Below, piece after piece: positions 22,701-33,235 of a stretch of DNA of 64,000 nucleotides. The DNA comes from Callipepla californica brunnescens. Its lineage: Eukaryota > Chordata > Aves > Galliformes > Odontophoridae. How positions within the stretch are numbered: position 1 is the first letter of the stretch; each line of letters begins with the position of its first letter. Under the pieces are notes generated by a model, which saw only the letters and a program-made list of their open reading frames with translations, searched no databases and was not told the origin of the DNA. Position numbers and translations under genes: made by a program. The stretch covers positions 74,501 to 138,500 of the forward strand of contig JALIRH010000027.1 of assembly GCA_023055505.1 (NCBI GenBank), written 5' to 3'.

Positions 22701-25700
22701 GCGGCAGCAGTGAGCGCCGCCGCCGCAGCGCGCATGCGCGCTTCTGGGGCGGGCTCCTGGCGGTCACGTGCAGAGCTGAGCCAATCGGGTGCCGGCGTTT
22801 TGCATTGGGGCTGCCGGGAAGGAAAATGTCCGCTTCCCGGACCGGGATCGCGATCGAGGGCAAAACGGGGGAATAAAAGCCGCGGGGTCCTAAAGCGGAC
22901 GACCGGGAATACTGTCGAGCTGGCGGTCCGAAAGCGGGCTGCTCGCCAGCACCTGTGAGAGCCGCAGGAACGGGAGTTTCATATGCGAAAGTTTGCGCAT
23001 GCGCCGTGAGGCTCGGAGGACTGAGTACGATAGAGCTTGGCGGAGTCGCTGTGCAGAGCGGTCGGAACGTACGTTCGCCGCTTCCGCGTTTACTCGCGCA
23101 TGCGCCGTGCTCTTTTCCGGGTTTGGGCAGTGCCTGCAGTACCGAATTCTCTTCGCCAGGCGGCAGCAGTGAGCGCCGCCGCAGCAGTGCGCATGCGCGC
23201 TTCTGGGGCGGGCTCCTGGCGGTCACGTGCAGAGCTGAGCCAATCGGGTGCCGGCGTTTTGCATTGGGGCTGCCGGGAAGGAAAATGTCCGCTTCCCGGA
23301 CCGGGATCGCGATCGAGGGCAAAACGGGGGAATAAAAGCCGCGGGGTCCTAAAGCGGACGACCGGGAATACTGTCGAGCTGGCGGTCCGAAAGCGGGCTG
23401 CTCGCCGGCACCTGTGAGAGCCGCAGGAACGGGAGTTTCATATGCGAAAGTTTGCGCATGCGCAGTACCGCTCGGAGGACTGAGAACGATAGAGCTTGGC
23501 GGAATCGCTCTGCAGAGCGGTCGGAACGTACGTTCGCCGCTTCCGCCTTTACTCGCGCATGCGCTGTGCTCTTTTTCCGGGTTTGGGCAGTGCCTGCAGT
23601 ACCGAATTCTCTTCGCCAGGCGGCAGCAGTGAGCGCCGCCGCAGCAGCGCGCATGCGCGCTTCTGGGGCGGGCTCCTGGCGGTCACGTGCAGAGCTGAGC
23701 CAATCGGGTGCCGGCGTTTTGCATTGGGGCTGCCGGGAAGGAAAATGTCCGCTTCCCGGACCGGGATCGCGATCGAGGGCAAAACGGGGGAATAAAAGCC
23801 GCGGGGTCCTAAAGCGGACGACCGGGAATACTGTCGAGCTGGCGGTCCGAAAGCGGGCTGCTCGCCGGCACCTGTGAGAGCCGCAGGAACGGGAGTTTCA
23901 TATGCGAAAGTTTGCGCATGCGCAGTACCGCTCGGAGGACTGAGAACGATAGAGCTTGGCGGAATCGCTCTGCAGAGCGGTCGGAACGTACGTTCGCCGC
24001 TTCCGCGTATACTCGGGCATGCGCCGTGCTCTTTTCCGGGTTTCCGCAGTGCCTGCAGTACCGAATTCTCTTCGCCAGGCGGCAGCAGTGAGCGCCGCCG
24101 CAGCAGCGCGCATGCGCGCTTCTGGGGCGGGCTCCTGGCGGTCACGTGCAGAGCTGAGCCAATCGGGTGCCGGCGTTTTGCATTGGGGCTGCCGGGAAGG
24201 AAAATGTCCGCTTCCCGGACCGGGATCGCGATCGAGCACAAAACGGGGGAATAAAAGCCGCGGGGTCCTAAAGTGGACGACCGGGAATACTGTCGAGCTG
24301 GCGGTCCGAAAGCGGGCTGCTCGCCGGCACCTGTGAGAGCCGCAGGAACGGGAGTTTCATATGCGAAATTTTGCGCATGCGCAGTGAGGCTCGGAGGACT
24401 GAGTACGATAAAGCTTGGCGGAATCGCTGTGCAGAGCGGTCGGAACGTACGTTCGCCGCTTCCGCGTTTACTCGCGCATGCGCTGTGCTCTTTTCCGGGT
24501 TTGGGCAGTGCCTGCAGTACCGAATTCTCTTCGCCAGGCGGCAGCAGTGAGCGCCGCCGCAGCAGCGCGCATGCGCGCTTCTGGGGCGGGCTCCTGGCGG
24601 TCACGTGCAGAGCTGAGCCAATCGGGTGCCGGCGTTTTGCATTGGGGCTGCCGGGAAGGAAAATGTCCGCTTCCCGGACCGGGATCGCGATCGAGGGCAA
24701 AACGGGGGAATAAAAGCCGCGGGGTCCTAAAGCGGACGACCGGGAATGCTGTCGAGCTGGCGGTCCGAAAGCGGGCTGCTCGCCGGCACCTGTGAGAGCC
24801 GCAGGAACGGGAGTTTCATATGCGAAAGTTTGCGCATGCGCAGTGAGGCTCGGAGGACTGAGTACGATAAAGCTTGGCGGAGTCGCTGTGCAGAGCGGTC
24901 GGAACGTACGTTCGCCGCTTCCGCCTTTACTCGCGCATGCGCCGTGCTCTTTTTCCGGGTTTGGGCAGTGCCTGCAGTACCGAATTCTCTTCGCCAGGCG
25001 GCAGCAGTGAGCGCCGCCGCAGCAGTGCGCATGCGCGCTTCTGGGGCGGGCTCCTGGCGGTCACGTGCAGAGCTGAGCCAATCGGGTGCCGGCGTTTTGC
25101 ATTGGGGCTGCCGGGAAGGAAAATGTCCGCTTCCCGGACCGGGATCGCGATCGAGGGCAAAACGGGGGAATAAAAGCCGCGGGGTCCTAAAGCGGACGAC
25201 CGGGAATACTGTCGAGCTGGCGGTCCGAAAGCGGGCTGCTCGCCGGCACCTGTGAGAGCCGCAGGAACGGGAGTTTCATATGCGAAAGTTTGCGCATGCG
25301 CAGTACCGCTCGGAGGACTGAGAACGATAGAGCTTGGCGGAATCGCTCTGCAGAGCGGTCGGAACGTACGTTCGCCGCTTCCGCCTTTACTCGCGCATGC
25401 GCCGTGCTCTTTTCCGGGTTTGGGCAGTGCCTGCAGTACCGAATTCTCTTCGCCAGGCGGCAGCAGTGAGCGCCGCCGCAGCAGTGCGCATGCGCGCTTC
25501 TGGGGCGGGCTCCTGGCGGTCACGTGCAGAGCTGAGCCAATCGGGTGCCGGCGTTTTGCATTGGGGCTGCCGGGAAGGAAAATGTCCGCTTCCCGGACCG
25601 GGATCGCGATCGAGGGCAAAACCGGGGAATAAAAGCCGCGGGGTCCTAAAGCGGACGACCGGGAATGCTGTCGAGCTGGCGGTCCGAAAGCGGGCTGCTC

Positions 25701-28700
25701 GCCGGCACCTGTGAGAGCCGCAGGAACGGGAGTTTCATATGCGAAAGTTTGCGCATGCGCCGTGAGGCTCGGAGGACTGAGAACGATAGAGCTTGGCGGA
25801 GGAGCTGTGCAGAGCGGTCGGAACGTACGTTCGCCGCTTCCGCCTTTACTCGCGCATGCGCTCTGCTCTTTTCCGGGTTTGGGCAGTGCCTGCAGTACCG
25901 AATTCTCTTCGCCAGGCGGCAGCAGTGAGCGCCGCCGCAGCAGTGCGCATGCGCGCTTCTGGGGCGGGCTCCTGGCGGTCACGTGCAGAGCTGAGCCAAT
26001 CGGGTGCCGGCGTTTTGCATTGGGGCTGCCGGGAAGGAAAATGTCCGCTTCCCGGACCGGGATCGCGATCGAGGGCAAAACCGGGGAATAAAAGCCGCGG
26101 GGTCCTAAAGCGGACGACCGGGAATACTGTCGAGCTGGCGGTCCGAAAGCGGGCTGCTCGCCGGCACCTGTGAGAGCCGCAGGAACGGGAGTTTCATATG
26201 CGAAAGTTTGCGCATGCGCAGTGAGGCTCGGAGGACTGAGAACGATAGAGCTTGGCGGAGGAGCTGTGCAGAGCGGTCGGAACGTACGTTCGCCGCTTCC
26301 GCGTTTACTCGCGCATGCACTGTGCTCTTTTCCGGGTTTGGGCAGTGCCTGCAGTACCGAATTCTCTTCGCCAGGCGGCAGCAGTGAGCGCCGCCGCCGC
26401 AGCGCGCATGCGCGCTTCTGGGGCGGGCTCCTGGCGGTCACGTGCAGAGCTGAGCCAATCGGGTGCCGGCGTTTTGCATTGGGGCTGCCGGGAAGGAAAA
26501 TGTCCGCTTCCCGGACCGGGATCGCGATCGAGCACAAAACGGGGGAATAAAAGCCGCGGGGTCCTAAAGTGGACGACCGGGAATACTGTCGAGCTGGCGG
26601 TCCGAAAGCGGGCTGCTCGCCGGCACCTGTGAGAGCCGCAGGAACGGGAGTTTCATATGCGAAATTTTGCGCATGCGCAGTGAGGCTCGGAGGACTGAGT
26701 ACGATAAAGCTTGGCGGAATCGCTGTGCAGAGCGGTCGGAACGTACGTTCGCCGCTTCCGCGTTTACTCGCGCATGCGCTGTGCTCTTTTCCGGGTTTGG
26801 GCAGTGCCTGCAGTACCGAATTCTCTTCGCCAGGCGGCAGCAGTGAGCGCCGCCGCAGCAGCGCGCATGCGCGCTTCTGGGGCGGGCTCCTGGCGGTCAC
26901 GTGCAGAGCTGAGCCAATCGGGTGCCGGCGTTTTGCATTGGGGCTGCCGGGAAGGAAAATGTCCGCTTCCCGGACCGGGATCGCGATCGAGGGCAAAACG
27001 GGGGAATAAAAGCCGCGGGGTCCTAAAGCGGACGACCGGGAATGCTGTCGAGCTGGCGGTCCGAAAGCGGGCTGCTCGCCGGCACCTGTGAGAGCCGCAG
27101 GAACGGGAGTTTCATATGCGAAAGTTTGCGCATGCGCAGTGAGGCTCGGAGGACTGAGTACGATAAAGCTTGGCGGAGTCGCTGTGCAGAGCGGTCGGAA
27201 CGTACGTTCGCCGCTTCCGCCTTTACTCGCGCATGCGCCGTGCTCTTTTTCCGGGTTTGGGCAGTGCCTGCAGTACCGAATTCTCTTCGCCAGGCGGCAG
27301 CAGTGAGCGCCGCCGCAGCAGCGCGCATGCGCGCTTCTGGGGCGGGCTCCTGGCGGTCACGTGCAGAGCTGAGCCAATCGGGTGCCGGCGTTTTGCATTG
27401 GGGCTGCCGGGAAGGAAAATGTCCGCTTCCCGGACCGGGATCGCGATCGAGGGCAAAACGGGGGAATAAAAGCCGCGGGGTCCTAAAGCGGACGACCGGG
27501 AATACTGTCGAGCTGGCGGTCCGAAAGCGGGCTGCTCGCCAGCACCTGTGAGAGCCGCAGGAACGGGAGTTTCATATGCGAAAGTTTGCGCATGCGCCGT
27601 GAGGCTCGGAGGACTGAGTACGATAGAGCTTGGCGGAGTCGCTGTGCAGAGCGGTCGGAACGTACGTTCGCCGCTTCCGCGTTTACTCGCGCATGCGCCG
27701 TGCTCTTTTCCGGGTTTGGGCAGTGCCTGCAGTACCGAATTCTCTTCGCCAGGCGGCAGCAGTGAGCGCCGCCGCAGCAGTGCGCATGCGCGCTTCTGGG
27801 GCGGGCTCCTGGCGGTCACGTGCAGAGCTGAGCCAATCGGGTGCCGGCGTTTTGCATTGGGGCTGCCGGGAAGGAAAATGTCCGCTTCCCGGACCGGGAT
27901 CGCGATCGAGGGCAAAACGGGGGAATAAAAGCCGCGGGGTCCTAAAGCGGACGACCGGGAATACTGTCGAGCTGGCGGTCCGAAAGCGGGCTGCTCGCCG
28001 GCACCTGTGAGAGCCGCAGGAACGGGAGTTTCATATGCGAAAGTTTGCGCATGCGCAGTACCGCTCGGAGGACTGAGAACGATAGAGCTTGGCGGAATCG
28101 CTCTGCAGAGCGGTCGGAACGTACGTTCGCCGCTTCCGCCTTTACTCGCGCATGCGCTGTGCTCTTTTTCCGGGTTTGGGCAGTGCCTGCAGTACCGAAT
28201 TCTCTTCGCCAGGCGGCAGCAGTGAGCGCCGCCGCAGCAGCGCGCATGCGCGCTTCTGGGGCGGGCTCCTGGCGGTCACGTGCAGAGCTGAGCCAATCGG
28301 GTGCCGGCGTTTTGCATTGGGGCTGCCGGGAAGGAAAATGTCCGCTTCCCGGACCGGGATCGCGATCGAGGGCAAAACGGGGGAATAAAAGCCGCGGGGT
28401 CCTAAAGCGGACGACCGGGAATACTGTCGAGCTGGCGGTCCGAAAGCGGGCTGCTCGCCGGCACCTGTGAGAGCCGCAGGAACGGGAGTTTCATATGCGA
28501 AAGTTTGCGCATGCGCAGTACCGCTCGGAGGACTGAGAACGATAGAGCTTGGCGGAATCGCTCTGCAGAGCGGTCGGAACGTACGTTCGCCGCTTCCGCG
28601 TATACTCGGGCATGCGCCGTGCTCTTTTCCGGGTTTCCGCAGTGCCTGCAGTACCGAATTCTCTTCGCCAGGCGGCAGCAGTGAGCGCCGCCGCAGCAGT

Positions 28701-29393
28701 GCGCATGCGCGCTTCTGGGGCGGGCTCCTGGCGGTCACGTGCAGAGCTGAGCCAATCGGGTGCCGGCGTTTTGCATTGGGGCTGCCGGGAAGGAAAATGT
28801 CCGCTTCCCGGACCGGGATCGCGATCGAGGGCAAAACGGGGGAATAAAAGCCGCGGGGTCCTAAAGCGGACGACCGGGAATGCTGTCGAGCTGGCGGTCC
28901 GAAAGCGGGCTGCTCGCCGGCACCTGTGAGAGCCGCAGGAACGGGAGTTTCATATGCGAAAGTTTGCGCATGCGCCGTGAGGCTCGGAGGACTGAGTACG
29001 ATAAAGCTTGGCGGAGTCGCTGTGCAGAGCGGTCGGAACGTACGTTCGCCGCTTCCGCCTTTACTCGCGCATGCGCCGTGCTCTTTTTCCGGGTTTGGGC
29101 AGTGCCTGCAGTACCGAATTCTCTTCGCCAGGCGGCAGCAGTGAGCGCCGCCGCAGCAGTGCGCATGCGCGCTTCTGGGGCGGGCTCCTGGCGGTCACGT
29201 GCAGAGCTGAGCCAATCGGGTGCCGGCGTTTTGCATTGGGGCTGCCGGGAAGGAAAATGTCCGCTTCCCGGACCGGGATCGCGATCGAGGGCAAAACGGG
29301 GGAATAAAAGCCGCGGGGTCCTAAAGCGGACGACCGGGAATACTGTCGAGCTGGCGGTCCGAAAGCGGGCTGCTCGCCGGCACCTGTGAGAGC
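19749..29393. repeat. Higher-order repeat copy 2 (monomers 44-64)
   Basis: This is a near-identical second copy of the 21-monomer block, displaced by about 9,645 bp. Rare markers recur at matching places: GAGCAC in monomers 32/53 and 37/58, AAATTTT in 33/54 and 38/59, CGCCAGCACC in 29/50 and 39/60, and the GGGGGTTT start in 24/45. Such close identity over 9.6 kb implies very recent duplication or sister-chromatid exchange, or an assembly duplication. Confidence 0.85.
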
Positions 29394-31437
29394 CGCAGGA
29401 ACGGGAGTTTCATATGCGAAAGTTTGCGCATGCGCAGTACCGCTCGGAGGACTGAGAACGATAGAGCTTGGCGGAATCGCTCTGCAGAGCGGTCGGAACG
29501 TACGTTCGCCGCTTCCGCGTATACTCGGGCATGCGCCGTGCTCTTTTCCGGGTTTCCGCAGTGCCTGCAGTACCGAATTCTCTTCGCCAGGCGGCAGCAG
29601 TGAGCGCCGCCGCAGCAGTGCGCATGCGCGCTTCTGGGGCGGGCTCCTGGCGGTCACGTGCAGAGCTGAGCCAATCGGGTGCCGGCGTTTTGCATTGGGG
29701 CTGCCGGGAAGGAAAATGTCCGCTTCCCGGACCGGGATCGCGATCGAGGGCAAAACGGGGGAATAAAAGCCGCGGGGTCCTAAAGCGGACGACCGGGAAT
29801 GCTGTCGAGCTGGCGGTCCGAAAGCGGGCTGCTCGCCGGCACCTGTGAGAGCCGCAGGAACGGGAGTTTCATATGCGAAAGTTTGCGCATGCGCCGTGAG
29901 GCTCGGAGGACTGAGTACGATAAAGCTTGGCGGAGTCGCTGTGCAGAGCGGTCGGAACGTACGTTCGCCGCTTCCGCCTTTACTCGCGCATGCGCCGTGC
30001 TCTTTTTCCGGGTTTGGGCAGTGCCTGCAGTACCGAATTCTCTTCGCCAGGCGGCAGCAGTGAGCGCCGCCGCAGCAGTGCGCATGCGCGCTTCTGGGGC
30101 GGGCTCCTGGCGGTCACGTGCAGAGCTGAGCCAATCGGGTGCCGGCGTTTTGCATTGGGGCTGCCGGGAAGGAAAATGTCCGCTTCCCGGACCGGGATCG
30201 CGATCGAGGGCAAAACGGGGGAATAAAAGCCGCGGGGTCCTAAAGCGGACGACCGGGAATACTGTCGAGCTGGCGGTCCGAAAGCGGGCTGCTCGCCAGC
30301 ACCTGTGAGAGCCGCAGGAACGGGAGTTTCATATGCGAAAGTTTGCGCATGCGCAGTACCGCTCGGAGGACTGAGAACGATAGAGCTTGGCGGAATCGCT
30401 CTGCAGAGCGGTCGGAACGTACGTTCGCCGCTTCCGCCTTTACTCGCGCATGCGCCGTGCTCTTTTCCGGGTTTGGGCAGTGCCTGCAGTACCGAATTCT
30501 CTTCGCCAGGCGGCAGCAGTGAGCGCCGCCGCAGCAGTGCGCATGCGCGCTTCTGGGGCGGGCTCCTGGCGGTCACGTGCAGAGCTGAGCCAATCGGGTG
30601 CCGGCGTTTTGCATTGGGGCTGCCGGGAAGGAAAATGTCCGCTTCCCGGACCGGGATCGCGATCGAGGGCAAAACCGGGGAATAAAAGCCGCGGGGTCCT
30701 AAAGCGGACGACCGGGAATACTGTCGAGCTGGCGGTCCGAAAGCGGGCTGCTCGCCGGCACCTGTGAGAGCCGCAGGAACGGGAGTTTCATATGCGAAAG
30801 TTTGCGCATGCGCCGTGAGGCTCGGAGGACTGAGAACGATAGAGCTTGGCGGAGGAGCTGTGCAGAGCGGTCGGAACGTACGTTCGCCGCTTCCGCCTTT
30901 ACTCGGGCATGCGCTGTGCTCTTTTCCGGGTTTGGGCAGTGCCTGCAGTACCGAATTCTCTTCGCCAGGCGGCAGCAGTGAGCGCCGCCGCCGCAGCGCG
31001 CATGCGCGCTTCTGGGGCGGGCTCCTGGCGGTCACGTGCAGAGCTGAGCCAATCGAGTGCCGGCGTTTTGCATTGGGGCTGCCGGGAAGGAAAATGTCCG
31101 CTTCCCGGACCGGGATCGCGATCGAGGGCAAAACCGGGGAATAAAAGCCGCGGGGTCCTAAAGCGGACGACCGGGAATACTGTCGAGCTGGCGGTCCGAA
31201 AGCGGGCTGCTCGCCGGCACCTGTGAGAGCCGCAGGAACGGGATTTTCATATGCGAAAGTTTGCGCATGCGCCGTGAGGCTCGGAGGACTGAGAACGATA
31301 GAGCTTGGCGGAGGAGCTGTGCAGAGCGGTCGGAACGTACGTTCGCCGCTTCCGCCTTTACTCGCGCATGCGCTCTGCTCTTTTCCGGGTCTTGATACTG
31401 CCTGCAGTACCGAATTCTCTTCGCTAGGCGGCAGCAT
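29394..31437. repeat. Two-monomer insertion and start of a truncated third higher-order copy (monomers 65-69)
   Basis: Monomers 65-66 do not fit the 21-mer order: they repeat the types of 21-22 or 63-64. Monomers 67-69 restart the higher-order unit (types 23-25) and break off. Monomer 68 has a private G-to-A change at 31,055 (ATCGAGTGCC instead of ATCGGGTGCC), and monomer 69 has a G-to-T change (GGGATTTTC at about 31,242). Extra private changes at the edge are expected where homogenisation is weaker. Confidence 0.75.
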
Positions 31438-31880
31438 CGGATGCCGCGACGCTGGTGCGGCGGCGCGATGCTGAGATGGGTGTTTGTGTATCTCTGTATG
31501 CGATCAACCAATCTGGCGCCGCGACGTGCACGTGATCAGCCGGGGGGCAGCATGGCCGTTTTTAGCGCGGGGTCGGGCATGGAAACGCGGAAATGAGACA
31601 GCGCGGGGTAGATGGGGGAGCATTGTTCCGAGCTAATAGTCCACAGCCGCACCGCTCGCCCGTACAACGTGCTATGAGAAATCCTTGTCGTTCGACTGTC
31701 TTTGAGTGCATGCCTGCTACTGCCTAGAGGACCTAATAGGAAGGAGCGGATTCGCTGTGCAGAGCTGTCAGAATTCTCGTACGCCACTTCCGTCTTTCTT
31801 CGCGCATGCGTTGTGCCTGCGTGTAGGACCAAACGTGGACTGCTGCAGTTCCGGGAATTGACTACGTAGGGGCAGCAGAG
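31391..31880. repeat. Decayed satellite monomer at the array edge
   Basis: Beyond about 31,390 the sequence departs from the consensus but keeps its order and spacing: GGCGGCAGC, then about 80 bp later AACCAATCTGG (CCAAT at 31,508-31,512), then GCTGTGCAGAGCTGTCAGAA and the CGCGCATGCG core at 31,801-31,810, then CTGCAGTTCCGGGAATT and GGCAGCAGAGACCGC. The distance from CCAAT to the next GCATGC core is close to that in intact units. It is either an old, no longer homogenised monomer or the single-copy ancestor from which the array grew. Confidence 0.75.
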
Positions 31881-32714
31881 ACCGCGGAAATAACTTCTCC
31901 TATGGGATTGACTGGAATCCGTACCACAGTCCCTCGGTTCCGTTCTCTCTTGCTTTTGGTATCGGGGAAGAATACAACGTTAGAAGGGGGTGGGCAGGGG
32001 AAGAAAGAAACCGAGAAAACTAAGATAAAACTATTCAAAACCCAGGAAATACTGTGCTAAGTGCTTATGGATAGCTGTAGAAAACGATCAGATTGATGTA
32101 GCCGTGTTTTTGTTGTTGTTGTTTTTTGTTGTTGTTGTTGCGCCAGCATTTATTACATTGTTTTTAAATATTCACTGACTTCCAAAGTCAGTGAGAAAAC
32201 GAGCAACAACAAGCAAGTTACTGGAGATGTACAGGAGAATTTTTTTTCCCTTCTCTAGAAAAGAAAGCAAGCAGCATTAGAGGTCAGGCACAAGGAACAA
32301 ATTAGTGTTTTTTAATCAAACTGTAATTAACTGCTGCTCTACACAGTTTCAACAGCTTCAATTTATAATCCCATGGTTGATCAACTTTTCCTCCTTTCTT
32401 CATGTTATAACTGAAGTTACTTCAGGGCAAACCAGCAGATGACTTTCCAGGGACTACTATCTGAACCAGTGCTCTTTCCTGGCAACTTAATCCACAGACT
32501 GCAGGATGTTGATAAACAATCACCTTGCCTGCCGCACACATCTTCTCTAAGCAGTCACCTTACTTAATGAGTCTGTTTAATCTGTGTGAGTATTTGTTGC
32601 CTCTGCAGCTCAGAGAACAGCTTTGCCTTCCTCAAGGGTATGCTCGTGTGTGCTTGTTACCTGTATGAAAGGAGTGCTAATAGAAAGAAAAAAGATGAGA
32701 GCAGACAAGGATCA
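31881..32714. other. Spacer between satellite edge and LLGL2 3' end
   Basis: AT-richer unique sequence with a GTT/T simple repeat (about 32,105-32,140). No open frame, RNA gene or recognisable mobile element was seen. LLGL2 cleavage is expected near its right end. Confidence 0.6.
32105..32140. repeat. (GTT)n / T-rich simple repeat
   Basis: GTTTTTGTTGTTGTTGTT followed by a further run of GTT units. It lies between the satellite edge and the LLGL2 3' end. Confidence 0.9.
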
Positions 32715-33235
32715 CAAAATGTCATTCAGAGTTTTATTTCCAAAAAAGCAATGTAGTGTTGAAAAAAAAAAAAAAAATCAGGTTCAATTCGTCCTCTTCT
32801 GATTTGAGTGGATACAAAAATAGATTCTACTCAAATCCATAAAGCCAGTTAATAGTACCATAGCAAACAAATACCGAAGTTACTCATTCAGATACCACAT
32901 ACAGCAGTGATAGGAATCTAGCATATATTATTTCATGTTTGTTTTTTTTTTTTGTTAAGTAGATTTATAAAATGTTTGTTAAAACTGAAATACCCATACG
33001 ATTTTTAAAAATTGTACAAAAAATAATTTTATACCAGTTGGAGGTAACAGTGTGCATTTATTAAAATCCGGCACCAACGCAGTAGTACTTATAATTTAAA
33101 ACCCAGCCCAGTAGAAAAGAGAAATGTGCAAATACTTAAGAGTTAGGAGTACTCAGAGGCTTGTGGTGCATTAGACTTGGCAATCCACTTCTGTTCTAAT
33201 GCAAGGCGGGCTCCAAGAGATGTCCTAATGAGGCA
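32715..33235 (-). CDS. LLGL2: LLGL2 terminal exon: last 11 coding bases and 3' UTR
   Basis: Acceptor CTCCTTTTAG at 33,237-33,236. In phase it encodes VPH and stops at TAG (33,227-33,225); the rest to about 32,715 is 3' UTR. The end is estimated from the distal AATAAA signal. The exon is placed by splice signal, phase and poly(A) signals, not by coding homology, so it is the least certain part of the model. Confidence 0.6.
32733..32738 (-). terminator. LLGL2: Distal poly(A) signal AATAAA of LLGL2
   Basis: AATAAA on the gene strand, followed downstream by a T/G-rich stretch (minus-strand reading of 32,690-32,725), as expected for a cleavage site near 32,715. It defines the longer 3' UTR. Confidence 0.6.
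33057..33062 (-). terminator. LLGL2: Proximal poly(A) signal AATAAA of LLGL2
   Basis: TTTATT on the plus strand reads AATAAA on the gene strand, about 165 nt after the stop codon. Use would give a short 3' UTR. Confidence 0.5.

Larger units (their letters stand above)
1..31437. repeat. 459-bp promoter-like tandem satellite array (68 full monomers plus one partial)
   Basis: Head-to-tail copies of one GC-rich unit fill this stretch with no interruption. Taking the unit start as CGCAGGAACGGGAGTTTCAT, monomers begin at 1, 460, 919, 1378, 1837, 2296, 2755, 3215 and so on to 31,231, giving 68 full copies and a truncated 69th. The 18 copies that are 460 bp carry one extra T in the CTCTTTTCCGG run. 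Copies differ at only a few diagnostic positions, so the array has been homogenised recently. It is cut by the left window edge, so its full size is unknown. Monomers contain no tRNA, 5S rRNA, snRNA, telomere repeat or transposase-like sequence that I recognise. I do not recognise the family by name. A centromeric or heterochromatic satellite is possible, but the high CpG content and promoter motifs are more like an amplified CpG-island promoter (macrosatellite). Confidence 0.97.

Noticed and set aside
75..31226. Dozens of 126-, 141-, 146- and 169-codon open frames on the plus strand of the array
   Set aside because: They are the same few frames repeated every 459 bp, overlap each other in several frames, often rely on GTG or CTG starts, and resemble no protein family. 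They follow from a GC-rich, stop-poor repeat.
1..31437. CRISPR array, rDNA, 5S, tRNA or snRNA gene cluster
   Set aside because: The whole 459-bp unit repeats with no unique spacers. No rRNA, tRNA A/B box or snRNA sequence was recognised in the unit.
1..31437. Telomeric or classical centromeric satellite
   Set aside because: No TTAGGG repeats are present, the unit is GC- and CpG-rich, and it lies directly beside an intact gene. A centromeric role cannot be excluded from sequence, but nothing positively supports it.
33143..33235. Alternative 31-codon reading of the LLGL2 terminal exon ([17 protein letters not shown]... to TAA)
   Set aside because: This frame does not join the phase of exon 24, and 30 open codons are expected by chance. 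The in-phase reading ends after VPH.
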